Positions 23,542-31,913 are shown, numbered from the stretch's first letter. The stretch: 37,468 bases of DNA from Bacteroides sp. 224 (GCF_010500995.1 NZ_QVMK01000030.1:1-37468), one strand, 5' to 3'. Notes: generated by a model from the letters alone, not told the origin. Numbers and translations are program-made.

Positions 23542-24552
23542 TTATTTTTTAATTAATTTTCCGGCGATGTTTCCACCTACTGCCCCGGCTGCTGCGCCCG
23601 CAAGGTTTCCGCCACCACTTGCTGTTTTAGAAAGATTCCGGTTCATACCACCCAGTCCGCCAGCCTGAATAATCCAGTTGGATACGGTCGGAATGGTAAA
23701 GTATCCTACAATTCCGATAATCATAAAGATGATGTAAACCGTATTGGAACTGTCGGGTATAAAACTGGGGTCGTCCAATAACTGCAAATCACGTTCAAGC
23801 ATCAAAACCTGAATCCGGGCAAGAATAGAACTGAATAAATCCGATACGGGAAGCCATAGGTACACGCTTACATAGCGTGTTATCCATTGTGTTAAGGTAG
23901 ATTGGAAACCATCATAGACCGATATTGCAAAAGCAATCGGGCCAAGTATGGCTAATACAATCAAATAAAACGTCCGTATCGTATCAATGACAAGGGCAGC
24001 AGCCTGAAAGAGAATTTCCAGCAGTTCCCGAAACCAGTCCCGGACAGCTTTCTTTATATTGTAAGAAGCCCTTTCCATATACATCCCCATTGTCGTAATC
24101 ATATCCGAAGGCGACCAGCCCAGTTCGTCCAGTTGCTTGTCGAACTCTTCATCGGAAACGAGGAAGGCAGTTTCAGGATTCCGAAGCATAGCTTCATACT
24201 CCTTTTTATCTTTTAATTCCCGGTACTTATTCATATCGAAAGTTTGACCTTCCAGTATGTTATGCGTTCCTTTCACTACCGGGGACATTACGCTATTAAT
24301 CGTTCCCAGTACGATAGTCGGAAAGAACATAATGCACAGACCGATGGCGAAAGGTCGCAGAAGCGGGTACACATCTATCGGCTCGGCTCTCGATAAGGCT
24401 TGCCATACTTTCGCTGCCACATAGAACAATGCACCCAGCCCCGCCACACCTTTGGCAACCCCTGTCATGTTACTGCACAGGGGCATCATATCCACATAGA
24501 GATTTTTCAGAATCTCATGCAGGTTTCCCCAATCAACGGCTAACAACGTCAT
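23542..24552 (-). CDS. traJ: Conjugal transfer protein TraJ (VirB6-like)
   Basis: A 336-residue polytopic membrane protein with several spans (LGALFYVAAKVW, PFAIGLCIMFFPTIVLGTIN, TFYLIVLAILGPIAFAISVY, VYIIFMIIGIVGYFTIPTVS) and a Gly/Ala-rich tail. This matches TraJ of CTnDOT-type elements, placed as the VirB6-like inner-membrane platform. It follows traI by 2 nt. Confidence 0.9.
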   Translation of the reverse strand: MTLLAVDWGNLHEILKNLYVDMMPLCSNMTGVAKGVAGLGALFYVAAKVWQALSRAEPIDVYPLLRPFAIGLCIMFFPTIVLGTINSVMSPVVKGTHNILEGQTFDMNKYRELKDKKEYEAMLRNPETAFLVSDEEFDKQLDELGWSPSDMITTMGMYMERASYNIKKAVRDWFRELLEILFQAAALVIDTIRTFYLIVLAILGPIAFAISVYDGFQSTLTQWITRYVSVYLWLPVSDLFSSILARIQVLMLERDLQLLDDPSFIPDSSNTVYIIFMIIGIVGYFTIPTVSNWIIQAGGLGGMNRNLSKTASGGGNLAGAAAGAVGGNIAGKLIKK

Positions 24553-24554
24553 AA

Positions 24555-25184
24555 TTACCAGTATCTATCGTTAGCAGTTCCATACAGAGCCATTACACGG
24601 TCGGTGTCGCTGATTTTCTTTGCCCGCAGGTAAGACACGGATATGTTTTTACGGGTATAATAAGAAACCAAGTTCCGGTAATTCAACACAGAACTATATG
24701 CTTTGTCTATCCGTTCCATACGTTCAGCATCGGTCATGGAAAGCCCGTTGATATTCACTACATTTTTCAGTTCCGTAAGTACATCCGAACTTTCTTCCAA
24801 CAGTTTGGAATATCCGAATGCAATGGCATTGAGTTCTTCCGGTCGGAAGTTCTTATCCGATAACATTAGCTGAAAGTTGGTTACATATATATCCGTAATC
24901 TCGCCGAGCAGAAGCACAGTTTTCTGTACTTTGCGGGCATCCTTCACCAAATTATTTACCGATTTCAAGGCATCATAATATTGCTTGCCTTGGTCGTACA
25001 ATTTTTTAGTTTCCTTGAAAGTATCCAGTGTATTACTGACAGTCTTTGATGTCTGTGCAATTTCTTTGGTAGTATTGACAATACCTTGAGCCAAATTTGT
25101 CGGGTCGATTACCGCCCATTGTGCGCTGGCATTACCTACGAACAGGCAAAGTGTCACAGCTAACATCATTATTTTTGTTTTCAT
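24555..25184 (-). CDS. traI: Conjugal transfer protein TraI (DUF4141)
   Basis: A 209-residue exported helical protein with signal peptide (MKTKIMMLAVTLCLFVGNAS, cut after ASA). The mature part starts QWAVIDPTNLAQGI, a motif shared with VirB5/TrbJ-like proteins, and continues with long helices. TraI of Bacteroides elements belongs to DUF4141. This is not the F-plasmid TraI relaxase. It probably contributes to the pilus tip or periplasmic channel. Confidence 0.88.
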   Translation of the reverse strand: MKTKIMMLAVTLCLFVGNASAQWAVIDPTNLAQGIVNTTKEIAQTSKTVSNTLDTFKETKKLYDQGKQYYDALKSVNNLVKDARKVQKTVLLLGEITDIYVTNFQLMLSDKNFRPEELNAIAFGYSKLLEESSDVLTELKNVVNINGLSMTDAERMERIDKAYSSVLNYRNLVSYYTRKNISVSYLRAKKISDTDRVMALYGTANDRYW

Positions 25185-25188
25185 TGCT

Positions 25189-25545
25189 TTAATTTTTTAA
25201 TTGTTTCTTACTTCTCACATACTCACCACCGGAGGATAACAGTATCCGGTCGGTTTCGTTATCATAGCTTATCAGTATCGAAAATCCCGTTTCAATAAAC
25301 AGGTATCCGTCCTTTTCTATGATTTGGTAGGTTTCCGCACTGGTTTCGCCCCTGCGGGTTCTTCGTTGCATGGTTACTTTATAGCCATCCGCACTTTCAA
25401 AGACCGTGAACGATGGTCGGTTCATAACGCTTTCCCAATGTCCGCACATGGTTTTCAGTCGATCGGCGTTGGTTTCCTTACAGGAAGACAAAGCCAACAG
25501 GATAACACATAGAAGCACCGGGAAGATGATTTTTATTTGTTTCAT
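25189..25545 (-). CDS. DUF3876-like lipoprotein in the tra operon
   Basis: A 118-residue lipoprotein: signal LLCVILLALSSC, Cys at about 22, then a small beta-rich domain beginning MCGHWESV and with FTVFESADGYKVTMQ. It sits where traH lies in the CTnDOT order, between traG and traI. It shares a pattern (CGxW, FxxF, then IxL near the end) with the next upstream gene, its probable paralogue, overlapping it by 4 nt. Family naming (DUF3876) is from memory and its function is unknown. Confidence 0.7.
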   Translation of the reverse strand: MKQIKIIFPVLLCVILLALSSCKETNADRLKTMCGHWESVMNRPSFTVFESADGYKVTMQRRTRRGETSAETYQIIEKDGYLFIETGFSILISYDNETDRILLSSGGEYVRSKKQLKN

Positions 25546-25862
25546 AATGAAGTGATTTTAAATTCATATTCTTTTTTTGTACAGTATGTTACAGGCTTTA
25601 ACCGTATTGTATTGTCGGCTCTGCTATACCATAATTCATACATCATTTTATCCATAGTGAAATAAAATTCACCGTTATTTACATGGTGGATAAAATGCTT
25701 TATTTTGCCTATCTTCTTTCCCCACTTATAGGTTTTATGAAAGGTTATGAAGCATTTGCCACCACCGGAAAATATTTGAAATTCCGTTCCGTTTTCAGTA
25801 ACCCAGTTCCCGCATATATCAGCAAATCCGATAGGTTTGCTGTCTTTTGTTGTTCTTTCCAT
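25542..25862 (-). CDS. DUF3876-like protein without signal peptide
   Basis: A 106-residue beta-rich protein (ICGNWVTENGTEFQIFSGGG, ending TKKEYEFKITSL) resembling the following lipoprotein gene in layout but lacking a signal peptide, so probably cytoplasmic. The frame is open back to 25940 inside traG; I choose ATG 25862 because it lies 4 nt after the traG stop and the extra residues look like antisense of traG, not a signal. Function is unknown. Confidence 0.65.
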   Translation of the reverse strand: MERTTKDSKPIGFADICGNWVTENGTEFQIFSGGGKCFITFHKTYKWGKKIGKIKHFIHHVNNGEFYFTMDKMMYELWYSRADNTIRLKPVTYCTKKEYEFKITSL

Positions 25863-25866
25863 ACGC

Positions 25867-28368
25867 TTAATCAGGATTACACTTGCTTTCGGCAAGCTGT
25901 TTAATAGCCAGTTCAAGGTCGCCATCCAGCCTTTCGGCAAGTTGGAACAGTTCGAGTTTTTCAGTTTCTTCCGTTGTAAATGCGTAATATTCTTCTAAAC
26001 TCACTTCTGTAGCATACACAGCCGATTGTACGCCACCCAGTCCTACCCATACTTCTTTGTACTTCCGTCCCGGATGATTCGCCATGTTGATGGAAAGTAT
26101 TTGCGCCTTTTCCTTATCGGTCAAACCCAGCATTGCTTGTATGCTATCGAACTTGTTCATGTATTTGCGCTGGTCGAGCAGAATTTTACAGTCGGAGTTC
26201 GTAATGATGGATTCTTTCACAATGGGAGAATGGACAATATCGTCCACTTCCTGTGTTACTACCACCGCTTCGCCGAAGTATTTACGCACCGTTTTGAACA
26301 GGTATTTCAGGTAATGTGCCATACTGTCTTTAGCGATAGCCTTCCACGCTTCTTCTAAAAGCAGCATTTTACGGATACCCTTTAACCGCCTCATTTTATT
26401 GATAAAAACTTCCATTAAGATGATGGTAACCACCGGAAAAAGGACGGGATTATCTTTGATGGCATCCACCTCAAAAACAATGAAGCGTTTGTTCAACAAG
26501 TCCAGTTCTTTATCCGAGTTCAGCAGGTAATCGTATTCGCCACCTTTATAGAAAGGTTGCAACACGAACAGGAAATTATCAATATCGAAATCCTTTTCCC
26601 TGACGTTCTGTTCGTTCAGGTTATTCCGGTATTCATTTTTGATAAATTCGTAAAAGGAATTGAAGCTGGGTACAATGGATTTATCCTGTGTTATCAGGTT
26701 GATAAAGTCGCTTACAGCATTGGATAAGGCAACGCTTTCCGCCCCGGTGGGCTTTTCATGTTCCTGTTTCCATAAGGTCAGGATAAGCGTTTTGATGGAT
26801 TCCCGCTTCTCAATATCGAAGATGTTATCTTCGGTATAGAATGGATTAAATGAAATCGGGTTATCTTCGGTATATGTAAAATACACGCCATCTTTTCCGC
26901 CAGTCTTCCGGTGGATTAATTCGCATAATCCCTGATAGGAATTTCCGGTATCCACTAACAGGACGTGTGTACCCTGTTCGTAATACTGGCGTACCATGTG
27001 GTTGGTGAAGAAGGATTTTCCACTTCCGCTTGGCCCAAGAATGAATTTATTACGGTTCGTAATAATTCCTTTTTTCATGGGCAAATCGGAAATATCAATG
27101 TGAAGCGGTTTTCCGGTGAGCCTGTCCACCATCTTAATCCCGAAAGGACTGGGTGATGATTGGTAGTTCGTTTCTTCCGTAAAGAAGCACAAAGCCTGTT
27201 CAATGAAGGTAAAGAAGGATTCTTCCGCCGGAAAATCGGCTTCATTGCCGGGGATACCCGCCCAGTAAAGGGTCGGGGTATCCGTTGTATTGTGGCGGGG
27301 CTTGCACTCCATCAAGGCAAGCTGGCTTCCCACGTCATTCTTGATATGCTTTAATTCTTCCTTATCATCCGCCCATGCCATTACGTTGCAATGGCAGCGA
27401 ACAGAGGTCAAACCCTGACTGTGCGCTTCGTTTAGGTACTCTTCTATCCACTCTTTATTCACCTGATTGGAACGGCTGTATTTAGACAGCGAGTGCATAT
27501 TGCGGGCTTGCTTCTCAAAGCGTTTCAGGTTTTCCGCATGGTCGTCTATAAAGATATACTGATTATAGATATGGTTACAGGAAAGCAATACGCCCACAGG
27601 TGAAGCGAACGACAAACGGCAGTCGCTACGGTCAGTGGACAGCTTTTCGTAACGTGAATCAGTAGTAACCGCACCCGGCAGGTCTTCTACATCCGAAAGC
27701 GTATGTAAACACAAGGTATTGTCGCCGATACGCATATCTTCGAGATTCAGTTGCATATCCAGTAAGGTAGTCGTATCGCTTTGCGACAGGGAAAAGTATT
27801 TTTCGATAATCCCAGCTTTTTCCGGCGTTCCGGTAATCTCATCCGAGTTCAGGCGGGTAAGGGTGATAAATCCCGAATCGTTCATAATCCGTTCAAACTG
27901 CCCGACCGATTCCAAAAATTTCGTTACTGTTTCCTTATCCTGAATTTCCTTTGGAATGATGAAGCCCCGGCAAAGCGTATTAAAATTACTTTGGGTACGG
28001 CTTCTTTCCTTTGTGGTTTTTGTCAGGAACAGGTAACAGGTATGATTCAGGAACGGTCTTTCATTGAAATGCCGTTCAAAACTGCGGGACAGGAAACTTA
28101 ACCCATCCTTTTGGATTTCAGGGGTATAGTTTTCTTTGATAAACCAGTCCTGTTTATGTACAATACTGTAATCGGGTAATACTTTGATTGCCTTATGCCA
28201 AGCAGAATGTATCGCTTCGTATTCAACCCCGGTAACAGTGAATAGTTCGGGTAGCTCTACCCGGAACGCCACTGTAACATCGGCATCCTTACTGATGATA
28301 CAATCGTGTTCGGCTGCCAACAGGGGAAATTTGCTTTCCAACGTGGCTGCTTTTAATATATTCCTCAT
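25867..28368 (-). CDS. traG: Conjugal transfer ATPase TraG (VirB4-like)
   Basis: An 833-residue ATPase that powers assembly of the type IV secretion channel. An N-terminal VirB4-type domain is followed by a RecA-like ATPase domain with Walker A (LGPSGSGKSFFTNHMV, about 445) and Walker B (RKMLLLEEAWKAI, about 675), then VVTQEVDDI and SDCKILLDQRKY, typical of VirB4. This is the TraG of Bacteroides elements, not the VirD4 coupling protein, which here is MobC. It overlaps traF by 4 nt. Confidence 0.95.
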   Translation of the reverse strand: MRNILKAATLESKFPLLAAEHDCIISKDADVTVAFRVELPELFTVTGVEYEAIHSAWHKAIKVLPDYSIVHKQDWFIKENYTPEIQKDGLSFLSRSFERHFNERPFLNHTCYLFLTKTTKERSRTQSNFNTLCRGFIIPKEIQDKETVTKFLESVGQFERIMNDSGFITLTRLNSDEITGTPEKAGIIEKYFSLSQSDTTTLLDMQLNLEDMRIGDNTLCLHTLSDVEDLPGAVTTDSRYEKLSTDRSDCRLSFASPVGVLLSCNHIYNQYIFIDDHAENLKRFEKQARNMHSLSKYSRSNQVNKEWIEEYLNEAHSQGLTSVRCHCNVMAWADDKEELKHIKNDVGSQLALMECKPRHNTTDTPTLYWAGIPGNEADFPAEESFFTFIEQALCFFTEETNYQSSPSPFGIKMVDRLTGKPLHIDISDLPMKKGIITNRNKFILGPSGSGKSFFTNHMVRQYYEQGTHVLLVDTGNSYQGLCELIHRKTGGKDGVYFTYTEDNPISFNPFYTEDNIFDIEKRESIKTLILTLWKQEHEKPTGAESVALSNAVSDFINLITQDKSIVPSFNSFYEFIKNEYRNNLNEQNVREKDFDIDNFLFVLQPFYKGGEYDYLLNSDKELDLLNKRFIVFEVDAIKDNPVLFPVVTIILMEVFINKMRRLKGIRKMLLLEEAWKAIAKDSMAHYLKYLFKTVRKYFGEAVVVTQEVDDIVHSPIVKESIITNSDCKILLDQRKYMNKFDSIQAMLGLTDKEKAQILSINMANHPGRKYKEVWVGLGGVQSAVYATEVSLEEYYAFTTEETEKLELFQLAERLDGDLELAIKQLAESKCNPD

Positions 28369-28694
28369 GCGTTCTTCTGTCTTTTATAGGTGAATAATCG
28401 GGGGATAGCCCGGCGGTTGATGATATACCGGGGATGGCTTCTGCGGGCGGTTACTTTCATAAGACCGTGTGTGCCGTATTTGTCATTTAGCATAAAAGTG
28501 AAGTACACAAGAGCCGAAGCCGCTACGACCCCGAACCCAATGCAGACCCACTGGTTTATACCTATCATATACAGAATGATGAACAATACGAAGACGGCAA
28601 GTAGCCCGCCTGCAAAAATGAACAGGTATTGGCTGCGAAGCCCTTTGAACTCCGCAGGTTTTCCAATCCCCCTGTTAATTGAATAGCTAATCAT
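28365..28694 (-). CDS. traF: Conjugal transfer protein TraF (VirB3-like)
   Basis: A 109-residue protein with two adjacent spans (LFIFAGGLLAVFVLFIILYM and WVCIGFGVVAASALVYFTFM) after a short basic start. This is the TraF/DUF4133 family, taken as VirB3-like and working with the VirB4 ATPase encoded next to it. It begins 10 nt after traE. Confidence 0.9.
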   Translation of the reverse strand: MISYSINRGIGKPAEFKGLRSQYLFIFAGGLLAVFVLFIILYMIGINQWVCIGFGVVAASALVYFTFMLNDKYGTHGLMKVTARRSHPRYIINRRAIPRLFTYKRQKNA

Positions 28695-28704
28695 ACTCCT
28701 ATGA

Positions 28705-29001
28705 TTACAGGAAGAATGAACGAAGAATGGTGGCAGCTACAATCAGGAAGATACAAGCCCCGAACCAGCTTGCAGCAGTTTTGCTTGTATCCGGGTCGCC
28801 TGAACTAAACTTGTTATATACTTTTACGCCCCCAATCAAACCAACGACAGCACCAATAGCGTACACCAATTTTGTCGCCGGGTCGAAATAACTGGTAACC
28901 ATGTTGGTGGCTTCTGTAATACCACCTACGCCGTTGCCCTGCGCAAATGCGGAAGTAGCAGCCAAGACGATGGCTGCGGAAAGAAATATTTTCTTTTTCA
29001 T
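28705..29001 (-). CDS. traE: Conjugal transfer protein TraE (VirB2-like pilin)
   Basis: A 98-residue protein with a signal sequence (MKKKIFLSAAIVLAATSAFA, cut before QGNG) and two hydrophobic helices (LVYAIGAVVGLIGGVKVY and WFGACIFLIVAATILRSFFL) joined by a short polar loop, the pilin layout. It is TraE/DUF4134, the VirB2-like subunit. A 162-nt gap with the repeated leader element precedes it, so it may have its own regulatory input. Confidence 0.9.
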   Translation of the reverse strand: MKKKIFLSAAIVLAATSAFAQGNGVGGITEATNMVTSYFDPATKLVYAIGAVVGLIGGVKVYNKFSSGDPDTSKTAASWFGACIFLIVAATILRSFFL

Positions 29002-29021
29002 TATAAACTTGATTTTATGAT

Positions 29022-29078
29022 GCCGGAAAGCGGGTGGATAGTCCGCTATTCCGGCGGGATTAATAATTGAGAATTTTT
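29022..29078 (-). repeat. Repeated leader element, copy 2 (before traE)
   Basis: This carries the same ordered words as at 21171-21228 (GGTGGATAG, CCGCT, CCGGCGG, ATTAATAATTGAGAA). Here the hairpin is better: CCGGAAAGCGG pairs with CCGCT-A-TTCCGG around a 9-nt loop. It lies in the traE leader. Confidence 0.7.
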
Positions 29079-29163
29079 GTGGTTGGTCTTTCGACCTTTT
29101 GGAATGATTAAGTCCAGCTAACCGTAATCTTTTTCTTTCATACCTGATTTGTTTTTAAAGGTT

Positions 29164-29781
29164 CTACATATAGTCGCTCATATCGAACGCCTGTAAATCT
29201 TCGGGGTTGGTTTCGTTTGGCGGGGCGATAAATACTGCATCGTATTTACCCAGCATTTCCGCCACCCGTACCATGCCCCCGTTTATCTGTTCCATCATTG
29301 TATTATACAGGCTGGTTTGTTGCATAACTGACAGTGTTTGCAGGGCTTTTCGTTCCTCTTCTTCCGGGACTTCCTGCTGCCTGACGACCTGTACCGCCTG
29401 TGCCATTTCTTCAAAGGAGATACCCCGTGCCGACTGACCTTCACCGCCTGTGATAAGTGCGATTTCTTCCGATTCCAGTTCATCTTCCGGTACTTCATCT
29501 TCATACTTCATTTCAAATTCAACATCCATCGGCTGTGGGGTATCTTCCGTGTCAGCCGGGGCAAATATAGAAGCATTATCAACCCCTTTAGAAAACTGGC
29601 TTTCAGTGTCTTTAGATGGCGTTACTTGTCTTAACCGGAAGGTTGTTTTTCCAACGACAGCCCTTTCGGTCTTATGATTTCTGGAACTATCGGAAGGGGG
29701 GCTGTTCGTTTTCTTCCTGAACCGACACAGCAGGACGAGGTAATAAAGGACAACCCCTGCTATCATTAATTTTAGTATCAT
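29164..29781 (-). CDS. traD: Transfer-operon membrane protein in the TraD position
   Basis: A 205-residue protein with an N-terminal span (LKLMIAGVVLYYLVLLC), a basic stop-transfer (RFRKK) and a long acidic cytoplasmic part (DVEFEMKYEDEVPEDELESE) ending in a helical region. It lies between the DUF3408 gene and traE, where CTnDOT-type operons have traD. The symbol rests on position and general layout, not on a recognised motif. It overlaps the upstream gene by 4 nt. Confidence 0.65.
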   Translation of the reverse strand: MILKLMIAGVVLYYLVLLCRFRKKTNSPPSDSSRNHKTERAVVGKTTFRLRQVTPSKDTESQFSKGVDNASIFAPADTEDTPQPMDVEFEMKYEDEVPEDELESEEIALITGGEGQSARGISFEEMAQAVQVVRQQEVPEEEERKALQTLSVMQQTSLYNTMMEQINGGMVRVAEMLGKYDAVFIAPPNETNPEDLQAFDMSDYM

Positions 29782-30230
29782 ATCGGGCTTTCAAAAGTTT
29801 TCTTATACAGTTCGTTGATTTCGTCCTGATACTGGTCGAAGTGATTCAGGATAATTGTTTCCACATAGCTGCTTACAGTCGCTTTGCGTTCACCGATAAC
29901 CATTACTATTTTCATAAGCTTTTCATGGGTGGAACGGCTTACATATATCGGCTGGCGGTCGGGAAGTTCCATTTTTTGAAAATAAGTTTCCCGGTAATCG
30001 GCAGGGGTACTTTTCTTCCGGCGGGTAGTTTCCCTGATGGGTTTTGCTTCCGGTTGCCGGACTGGTTCTTCCACAGTTTCCTGTATTATTTCCGGTTCTG
30101 CGGGGATTTCCGGTGTATCCGGTTCTTTACTTACTGTTTTAGGTGGGATTTCCTGTTTCACGGGTAAACCCTGTGAAATGATTTCCTTCATAAAATCTTC
30201 ATCCACCTGTACTTTTTCCTGTTTTGCCAT
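29778..30230 (-). CDS. DUF3408-family conjugation protein (TraB/TraC position)
   Basis: A 150-residue soluble protein. The first half is Pro/Glu/Lys-rich and probably disordered. The second half (QPIYVSRSTHEKLMKIVMVI, TVSSYVETIILNHFDQYQDE) resembles DUF3408, a ribbon-helix-helix-like domain found beside ParA-type TraA in Bacteroides elements. It starts one base after the traA stop. Such pairs may act in element maintenance or DNA organisation, by analogy with ParA/ParB; this is inference. Confidence 0.75.
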   Translation of the reverse strand: MAKQEKVQVDEDFMKEIISQGLPVKQEIPPKTVSKEPDTPEIPAEPEIIQETVEEPVRQPEAKPIRETTRRKKSTPADYRETYFQKMELPDRQPIYVSRSTHEKLMKIVMVIGERKATVSSYVETIILNHFDQYQDEINELYKKTFESPI

Positions 30231-30231
30231 A

Positions 30232-30996
30232 TTAGTATAGTTTTATAATGTATCCGATTTCAGCCACCAGTTCTTCAAGGTTGCTGCCTTTTATCATTCG
30301 CTTATCCGCAGGGAACAGAGTGGAACGGAAGACAGAAGTCTTATCACCGGACAGTTCCTTTTTGTAGCGTTTGGTATCCGGGATAAAAGTTTTCATAAGG
30401 GGTAATTTCAGTTCACCGATAGTATTTTCATAAATTCCATACAGGTCGGTTTTCTCCCTGCCATCGACCTGATTCCAAAACAGATGCAAGCCCTGTATCC
30501 GGTAAGCTTCATTCTGTACCAGCAGGTTGTTTACTGTCATGGCGAATGAAAGGCTGCTTTCCAGTACCACCCGGTCGGCGGTAATCGGTGTAAAGATGTA
30601 GTCCATAGAAGCCAGCGAACTGATAATACCTTCGCTGTTCACCGTTCCCGGTAGGTCGAAAAAGACCACATCCATTTCCATCGGCTTTGTTTTCAGGAAC
30701 TCTTCGGCTATACTGATGGCAGCTTCGGGAGTGCTGCACAAGACCGGATAGGCTTTCTTTCCCAATGCTTTGAACTGGTTAAAGGCAAGCACCTTGTAAT
30801 TGGCATCGTTGTTTACCTGTTCACCGTCCCGTTTACGCATGGCACTGATACTGTGTTGCGGGTAGTCGCAATCGACAACCGCCACATTGTAGCCTTTCAG
30901 GTAATAGAGATAGCTTGCCACCAATACCGTGAAAGTGGTTTTACCGACCCCGCCTTTTTGGGTGGAGAAGGCAACGAATAATGTTTCTTTCTTCAT
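30232..30996 (-). CDS. traA: ParA-family ATPase TraA
   Basis: A 254-residue ParA/MinD-type ATPase with deviant Walker A STQKGGVGKTTFTVLVAS (about 11-28), Walker A' VVDCDYPQHS and Walker B DVVFFDLPG. It is the TraA of CTnDOT-type transfer operons. Likely roles are partition of the circular intermediate or placing the relaxosome at the channel. It is preceded by a 97-residue unknown gene and followed at once by its DUF3408 partner. Confidence 0.9.
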   Translation of the reverse strand: MKKETLFVAFSTQKGGVGKTTFTVLVASYLYYLKGYNVAVVDCDYPQHSISAMRKRDGEQVNNDANYKVLAFNQFKALGKKAYPVLCSTPEAAISIAEEFLKTKPMEMDVVFFDLPGTVNSEGIISSLASMDYIFTPITADRVVLESSLSFAMTVNNLLVQNEAYRIQGLHLFWNQVDGREKTDLYGIYENTIGELKLPLMKTFIPDTKRYKKELSGDKTSVFRSTLFPADKRMIKGSNLEELVAEIGYIIKLY

Positions 30997-31007
30997 TTCT
31001 TTGATTT

Positions 31008-31301
31008 TTAATTTGTTAATTCAGGTTCGTGTTGTAATTCCAGACAGAGTGATGATTCTCCGTTTTTTCGAGAAAAATTTCTTCCAACCACCTTAAACCG
31101 AAAACCGGACGTTTCACCTTCCGGCAGATGCAGGAGACAAACAAAGTTTAGGTATGACGTTTGGTCATTTTTTGTGATGTTGTTTTCATCATCAATAACC
31201 ACGTAATCTCCAATGTGGGGTATTTCACACATGGCAACCATAATAGCTTCGGGAATTGAATCTCCGTTTTCATTTTTAATAACTACAAAAAATTCCTTCA
31301 T
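31008..31301 (-). CDS. Unknown small protein leading the tra operon
   Basis: A 97-residue protein, probably cytoplasmic, with beta-strand character: MKEFFVVIKNENGDSIPEAI, then HIGDYVVIDDENNI and FRFKVVGRNFSRKNGESSLC. No signal, span or known motif is visible. It lies 11 nt before traA on the same strand, so it is probably first in the transfer operon and closest to the oriT region; a regulatory role is possible. Confidence 0.6.
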   Translation of the reverse strand: MKEFFVVIKNENGDSIPEAIMVAMCEIPHIGDYVVIDDENNITKNDQTSYLNFVCLLHLPEGETSGFRFKVVGRNFSRKNGESSLCLELQHEPELTN

Positions 31302-31382
31302 GACTTCATTGTTTAATTAGTTCTACATTTCTATATCTAAATCTTTCTTTATTCAAATAATCCTATCAACCTGCCAATAATT

Positions 31383-31434
31383 CAATCTGTATTTCAGTCT
31401 TGAGATATGGAAGTATTTACTTCCTGACAGATTG
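31383..31434. repeat. Nested inverted repeat upstream of the tra operon
   Basis: Outer arms CAATCTGT (31383-31390) and ACAGATTG (31427-31434) enclose an inner GGAAGTA-TT-TACTTCC (31409-31424). It lies about 85-135 nt upstream of the first gene of the tra operon. Confidence 0.55.
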
Positions 31435-31456
31435 TTTTATTGATAGCTTGAAATAT

Positions 31457-31488
31457 TGATTTCAGTATTTCTTGCTTTCCTGAAATCA
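31457..31488. repeat. TGATTTCAG/CTGAAATCA inverted repeat
   Basis: Nine-base arms at 31457-31465 and 31480-31488 with a 14-nt centre, in the intergenic region. A protein-binding site or mRNA leader hairpin is possible. Confidence 0.5.
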
Positions 31489-31600
31489 GTAAACCAGTCT
31501 TTATTCATTCCGATATTTCAATCGGCATTTATCGCTTTACTTATCTATTTCAATGCTGATTCTGACCGCAAATAAATGGAGAAAAACCGTCCGTTTTTGA

Positions 31601-31630
31601 AAGTGGCTTCGGATGGCTTTAGATGGCTTC
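31601..31630. repeat. Three tandem decamers RRRTGGCTTY
   Basis: Three consecutive 10-bp units share TGGCTT in the same register, about 300 bp before mobA. The 10-bp period puts all copies on one face of the helix, typical of binding sites for a relaxosome accessory protein. Confidence 0.6.
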
Positions 31631-31843
31631 GCTTGTCCTATAATGTGCTATGGCACAGCATAATTAATCCCTGTTACTTTGCACCGGAATCTTATCTGAA
31701 CCGATAAAAAGGTATTTGTTCAATAGCTTCCCGGAGTTCATTTATCTTATGGCTAACTGCTAATCCGTCCTATGACGGATTTTATTTGCGCCGTGCAAAT
31801 AGCAAGGTGTGTCCTCAGCAGCTTGAAATTCTTTCAGCAGCTT

Positions 31844-31878
31844 ACAACCCCTTGCCCGGACAAGCCGGGATGGGTTGT
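31844..31878. repeat. Long hairpin before mobA
   Basis: ACAACCC (31844-31850) pairs with GGGTTGT (31872-31878), and inside it CCCGG (31855-31859) pairs with CCGGG (31865-31869). It ends 35 nt before the mobA start. It may be the oriT stem-loop or a leader structure that limits mob expression. Confidence 0.6.
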
Positions 31879-31913
31879 ACTCCGAAGTCGTAAACCCTTT
31901 AAAGAATAATGGT

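Larger units (their letters stand above)
31302..31913. other. Divergent tra/mob intergenic region, probable oriT
   Basis: A gene-free stretch of 612 bases between the diverging tra and mob operons, holding their promoters and very probably the origin of transfer. It contains inverted repeats GGAAGTA/TACTTCC (31409-31424), CCGAT/ATCGG (31510-31525), TGTGC/GCACA (31644-31657) and ATCCGTC/GACGGAT (31763-31780), plus tandem decamers and a long hairpin listed separately. The nick site cannot be placed by eye. No perfect TAnnTTTG promoter was found for either operon. Confidence 0.6.

Noticed and set aside
24555..25184. TraI as a relaxase/helicase
   Set aside because: The name coincides with the F-plasmid relaxase, but this protein is a 209-residue exported helical protein; the relaxase here is MobB.
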